Positions 6,455 to 8,921 of a DNA stretch of 8,921 bases are shown piece after piece. The stretch comes from Ramlibacter tataouinensis. GTDB taxonomy: Bacteria > Pseudomonadota > Gammaproteobacteria > Burkholderiales > Burkholderiaceae_C. The notes below the pieces were generated by a model, which ran no database searches, had not been told where the DNA came from, and saw only the letters and a list, made by a program, of their open reading frames with translations. Position numbers and translations under genes: made by a program. The DNA is taken from NCBI GenBank assembly GCA_002427815.1, contig DIZF01000015.1:1-8921 (forward strand), given 5' to 3'. The first letter of the stretch is position 1. Every line of letters begins with the position of its first letter.

Positions 6455-8921
6455 ATGCGCTGGCTCAGCCGATCTCATCCAGGCCGGGGCCACCGGGAGG
6501 CGCCCGTGGTCGAGGTCGTGGAGCCTCGAATCCTGTATTCAGCCGACCTGGTGGCCGGGCTGGCGATCGGCGGCGACCTGGCAGGGGTTGCCGAGCAGCG
6601 CACCTTGTCCGAAGGGGGCGAATACGCAGCCACCGCAAGTACAGCCGTCGACGTCAGATCCGCCGCGTCGGTTGCCACGGCCTACGAAGCCGTCCAGTCG
6701 ACGACCGAACTCGCTTTCGTCGACATTTCGGTTCCGGATGCCGAAGACCTGATCTCCGACCTGCAGGCGCAGCGCCAGGGGGGGCGCTCGATCGAGATCG
6801 TGCGCATCGACGCGGATGAAGACGGCGTTGCACGGATCACCGCAACACTGGCTGGCCGCAGTGACATCGCCGCGGTGCACGTGCTCAGCCACGGTGCGGA
6901 TGGGCTGGTGCAAATCGGCACCACGCGACTCGACGCGGCGACGCTGGCCGGGCGCGGGGCCGAGATCGCCGGCTGGGGCCGGGCACTGACCGACGACGCC
7001 GATTTCGTGTTGTACGGCTGCGATGTTGCCGCCACCCCAGCTGGCGAACGGCTGCTCGCACGCCTCGGCGCGCTGACCGGTGCCGACGTGGCCGCCAGCA
7101 CCGACCTCACAGGTGCCGCGACGCTGGGCGGCAACTGGCTTATGGAAGCACAGACCGGTCCGATCGAGGCGGCAACGGCGATCGGTCTGGCGACCCAGTC
7201 GACCTGGCAAGGGGTATTGGGGACCGCGCCGACGGTGAGTGCGATCAGCGACCAGACCACACCGGAAGACACCCCGACCGCGGCGATCACTTTCACCGTC
7301 GGCGACGCCGAGACCGCACCCGACAGCCTGGTGGTAACCGCGAGCTCGAGCGATGTGGCGATCCTCGCGCCGGCCGGCATCGTAATGGGCGGCGTCGGTG
7401 CCAATCGGACGCTGACGCTCACCCCAGTCGCCGGCGCCAGCGGCGGGACTGTCACCGTCACGGTCGACGTCTCCGACGGGACGCTGGTCACCAGCACCAG
7501 CTTTCAACTGACGGTGACAGCCGTCAACGACGCGCCGGCGGGAACCGACAGGACCATCACCATCATTGAGGACACGCCATACGCGTTGACCACATCCGAT
7601 TTCGGCTACAGCGACGTGTCCGATGTGCCGGCCAACGCGTTCCAGGCGGTGAAGATCACGACGCTGTCGGCTGCAGGAACGCTGACCAACAATGGTGTCG
7701 CAGTCGGCGTCGGCGCCTTGGTCAGCACGACCGATATCGCCGCCGGCAGGCTCGTCTTTACGCCGGCGCTCAACGGCAACGGCATCGGCTACGCGGCCTT
7801 CACTTTCCAGGTGCAGGACGACGGTGGCACGGCCAACGGTGGCGTGGATCTCGATCCGGTCGCCCACACATTGACCTTCGATGTCTCACCAATCAATGAC
7901 GCGCCGGTCAACGACGTGGCCCCTGCGCAGACGACTGACGAGGACAAGGCCTTCCAGATGAAGACGTCCCGCAACACCGCCATCACGGTGTCCGACGTGG
8001 ACGGCGGAACCCTTACCACGACGGTTTCGACGACCAACGGCACCTTGTTTGCGCCGCCCAATCCCAACACCATTATCAGCGGCAACCGCACGTCGACGAT
8101 CATCATCAGCGGCACCGCGACGTACATCAACGTGGTCCTCGACGGCATGCGGCTCAACAGCGTGGCCGACTACAACGGCTTGGCGACGCTCACTGTCACC
8201 ACCAGCGACGGCAGCCTGAGCAGCACCGACGTCATCGACGTGACCATCACGCCGGTGGCTGATATCGTCCCCGACGCGGCCTCTACCAAGAGGAACACGC
8301 CGGTGACCATCGACGTGCTGGCCAACGACACCTTCGAGAATTCCGGGGCGAAGATCACCGCGGTGAACGGCGCTGCGATCACCGACGGGGCCGCAGCGAT
8401 GGCGGTGCCGAACGGCAGCGTTGCGCTGCTGGCGGGCAAGCTGGTCTTCACCCCTCAACCCGGCTTCGTCGGTCTCGTTCCTTCCTTCACGTACACGGTG
8501 ACCTCGGGCGGCGTGGACGAGACGGCCAATGTCGATGTGACGGTCAGTGCAGCGGCGCCGCCGTTCAATACGGTGCCAGGCGGGCAGACGATCGACGAAG
8601 ATTCCACCTGCGTGTTCAGCACGGCCAGCAGCAATGCCGTCAGCGTGGCGGATGCGGACAGCGCCACGCTGACCACCACGGTGTCAGCGAGCAATGGCAC
8701 GGTGACCGCGCGGGCCTATGCCGGGGCGACCATCAGCGCGAGCAACGGCACAAGCACGGTGACCATCAGCGGGACGGCTGCGGCGATCAACGGGGCGCTC
8801 AATGGCCTGAGCTACGCCAGCGCTGCGGACTACAACGGGCGCGCAACACTGACAGTCACCACCAGCGACGGAGCTCTAACCAACAGCGACACGATCTCCA
8901 TCACCATTGCGCCGGTGGCCG
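6455..8921 (+). CDS. Giant LEPR/DUF4347/cadherin-like repeat surface protein, 5' part (at least 822 aa, runs off the window)
   Basis: N-terminal part of a very large, probably secreted or surface-attached adhesin-like protein. The frame is open from the ATG at 6455 to the right edge with no stop. Seen: no classical signal peptide; instead a short basic start, then V22-E-P-R-I-L-Y-S-A-D-L32, which matches the LEPR-type motif known near the N-terminus of giant repetitive bacterial proteins. Residues about 85-256 form a clear DUF4347 domain: ELAFVDISVPD, HVLSHGADG (H146), DADFVLYGCDVA (C189), GADVAASTDLTGAATLGGNW, and a closing STWQGVLG. After this come Thr/Val-rich beta-sandwich repeats at about 257-361, 362-483, 484-603, 604-702 and 703-822, joined by linkers such as VNDAP and INDAP typical of calcium-binding cadherin-like modules. 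No RTX nonapeptides are seen, but the C-terminus is missing. It is probably the cargo of the exporter encoded upstream. Confidence 0.9.
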   Translation, partial: MRWLSRSHPGRGHREAPVVEVVEPRILYSADLVAGLAIGGDLAGVAEQRTLSEGGEYAATASTAVDVRSAASVATAYEAVQSTTELAFVDISVPDAEDLISDLQAQRQGGRSIEIVRIDADEDGVARITATLAGRSDIAAVHVLSHGADGLVQIGTTRLDAATLAGRGAEIAGWGRALTDDADFVLYGCDVAATPAGERLLARLGALTGADVAASTDLTGAATLGGNWLMEAQTGPIEAATAIGLATQSTWQGVLGTAPTVSAISDQTTPEDTPTAAITFTVGDAETAPDSLVVTASSSDVAILAPAGIVMGGVGANRTLTLTPVAGASGGTVTVTVDVSDGTLVTSTSFQLTVTAVNDAPAGTDRTITIIEDTPYALTTSDFGYSDVSDVPANAFQAVKITTLSAAGTLTNNGVAVGVGALVSTTDIAAGRLVFTPALNGNGIGYAAFTFQVQDDGGTANGGVDLDPVAHTLTFDVSPINDAPVNDVAPAQTTDEDKAFQMKTSRNTAITVSDVDGGTLTTTVSTTNGTLFAPPNPNTIISGNRTSTIIISGTATYINVVLDGMRLNSVADYNGLATLTVTTSDGSLSSTDVIDVTITPVADIVPDAASTKRNTPVTIDVLANDTFENSGAKITAVNGAAITDGAAAMAVPNGSVALLAGKLVFTPQPGFVGLVPSFTYTVTSGGVDETANVDVTVSAAAPPFNTVPGGQTIDEDSTCVFSTASSNAVSVADADSATLTTTVSASNGTVTARAYAGATISASNGTSTVTISGTAAAINGALNGLSYASAADYNGRATLTVTTSDGALTNSDTISITIAPVA
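7904..8263 (+). repeat. Cadherin-like repeat, type A copy 1 (in giant gene)
   Basis: Encodes residues about 484-603 of the giant protein. It shares with the copy at 8561-8921 the order DED, ITVSD-D-TLTTTVS-NGT, STIIISGTA, DYNG-ATLTVTTSDG, and a closing TITPVA. Identical DNA words such as the 17-base stretch beginning at 8195 recur exactly 660 bases later, at 8855. Confidence 0.8.
8264..8560 (+). repeat. Ig/VCBS-like module (type B) between the two type A repeats
   Basis: Encodes residues about 604-702. PVTIDVLANDTF, then LVFTPQPGFVG and FTYTVTSGGVDETANVDVTV, match the bacterial Ig-like/VCBS-like module pattern. With the preceding type A repeat it makes a two-domain unit of about 220 residues. 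Confidence 0.65.
8561..8921 (+). repeat. Cadherin-like repeat, type A copy 2 (in giant gene, at window edge)
   Basis: Encodes residues about 703-822. It is homologous to 7904-8263, with an offset of 657 bases at its left end and 660 over most of its right half, so at least one codon-sized indel separates the copies. It ends at the same APVA linker, right at the window edge, so another type B module probably follows. Confidence 0.8.

Noticed and set aside
6539..7867. 442-residue open frame on the - strand, with others at 7886-8458 and 8455-8700
   Set aside because: The + strand frame here encodes a clear DUF4347 and cadherin-like protein. The - strand translations are low-complexity shadows.
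6455..8921. RTX calcium-binding nonapeptide repeats
   Set aside because: No GGxGxD-type repeats are seen in this part of the giant protein. They could still lie in the missing C-terminus.

Overview
The window is GC-rich (mostly well above 60% G+C by eye) and tightly packed. Five genes run on the + strand with junctions between a 4-base overlap and 17 bases, so they probably form one operon. The composition, the DUF4347/LEPR-type giant protein and the style of the envelope proteins suggest a proteobacterium, most likely a betaproteobacterium of the Burkholderiales type. That placement is an inference, because the window holds no rRNA or housekeeping marker.

Layout. (1) 57-1445: an inner-membrane periplasmic adaptor of the HlyD/MFP type with a cytoplasmic GAF domain fused to its N-terminus. 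(2) 1446-3596: a polytopic membrane protein with a PqqD-like N-terminal domain, an M50 (site-2-protease-like) core with intact HEIGH and LDG motifs, and a periplasmic HlyD-like C-terminal half. (3) 3593-5515: a short SecA-like ATPase that keeps the DEAD-motor motifs but lacks the helical scaffold/wing region and C-terminal tail of housekeeping SecA. (4) 5523-6437: a soluble periplasmic HlyD/RND-type adaptor with a cleavable signal peptide. (5) 6455 to the right edge, still open: the start of a very large surface or secreted protein, with an N-terminal LEPR-type motif, a DUF4347 domain, and tandem cadherin-like/Ig-like repeats that continue out of the window.

How they may work together (inference). 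A giant repeat protein directly downstream of three adaptor-type proteins, a membrane protein and a SecA-like motor looks like a cargo with its own exporter. No ABC transporter of the HlyB/LapB type is visible, and the SecA-like protein is the only evident ATPase. A working model is that the SecA-like motor drives the cargo through, or together with, the M50/HlyD membrane protein, while the GAF-HlyD and soluble HlyD proteins bridge to an outer-membrane channel encoded elsewhere. The PqqD-like domain is a candidate for recognising the cargo's N-terminus, which has no ordinary Sec signal peptide. This gene set is the most interesting thing in the window.

Bases 1-56 belong to the upstream neighbour or a leader and cannot be assigned. 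No RNA genes, insertion sequences, CRISPR arrays or convincing terminators were seen, and no gap between genes exceeds 17 bases.
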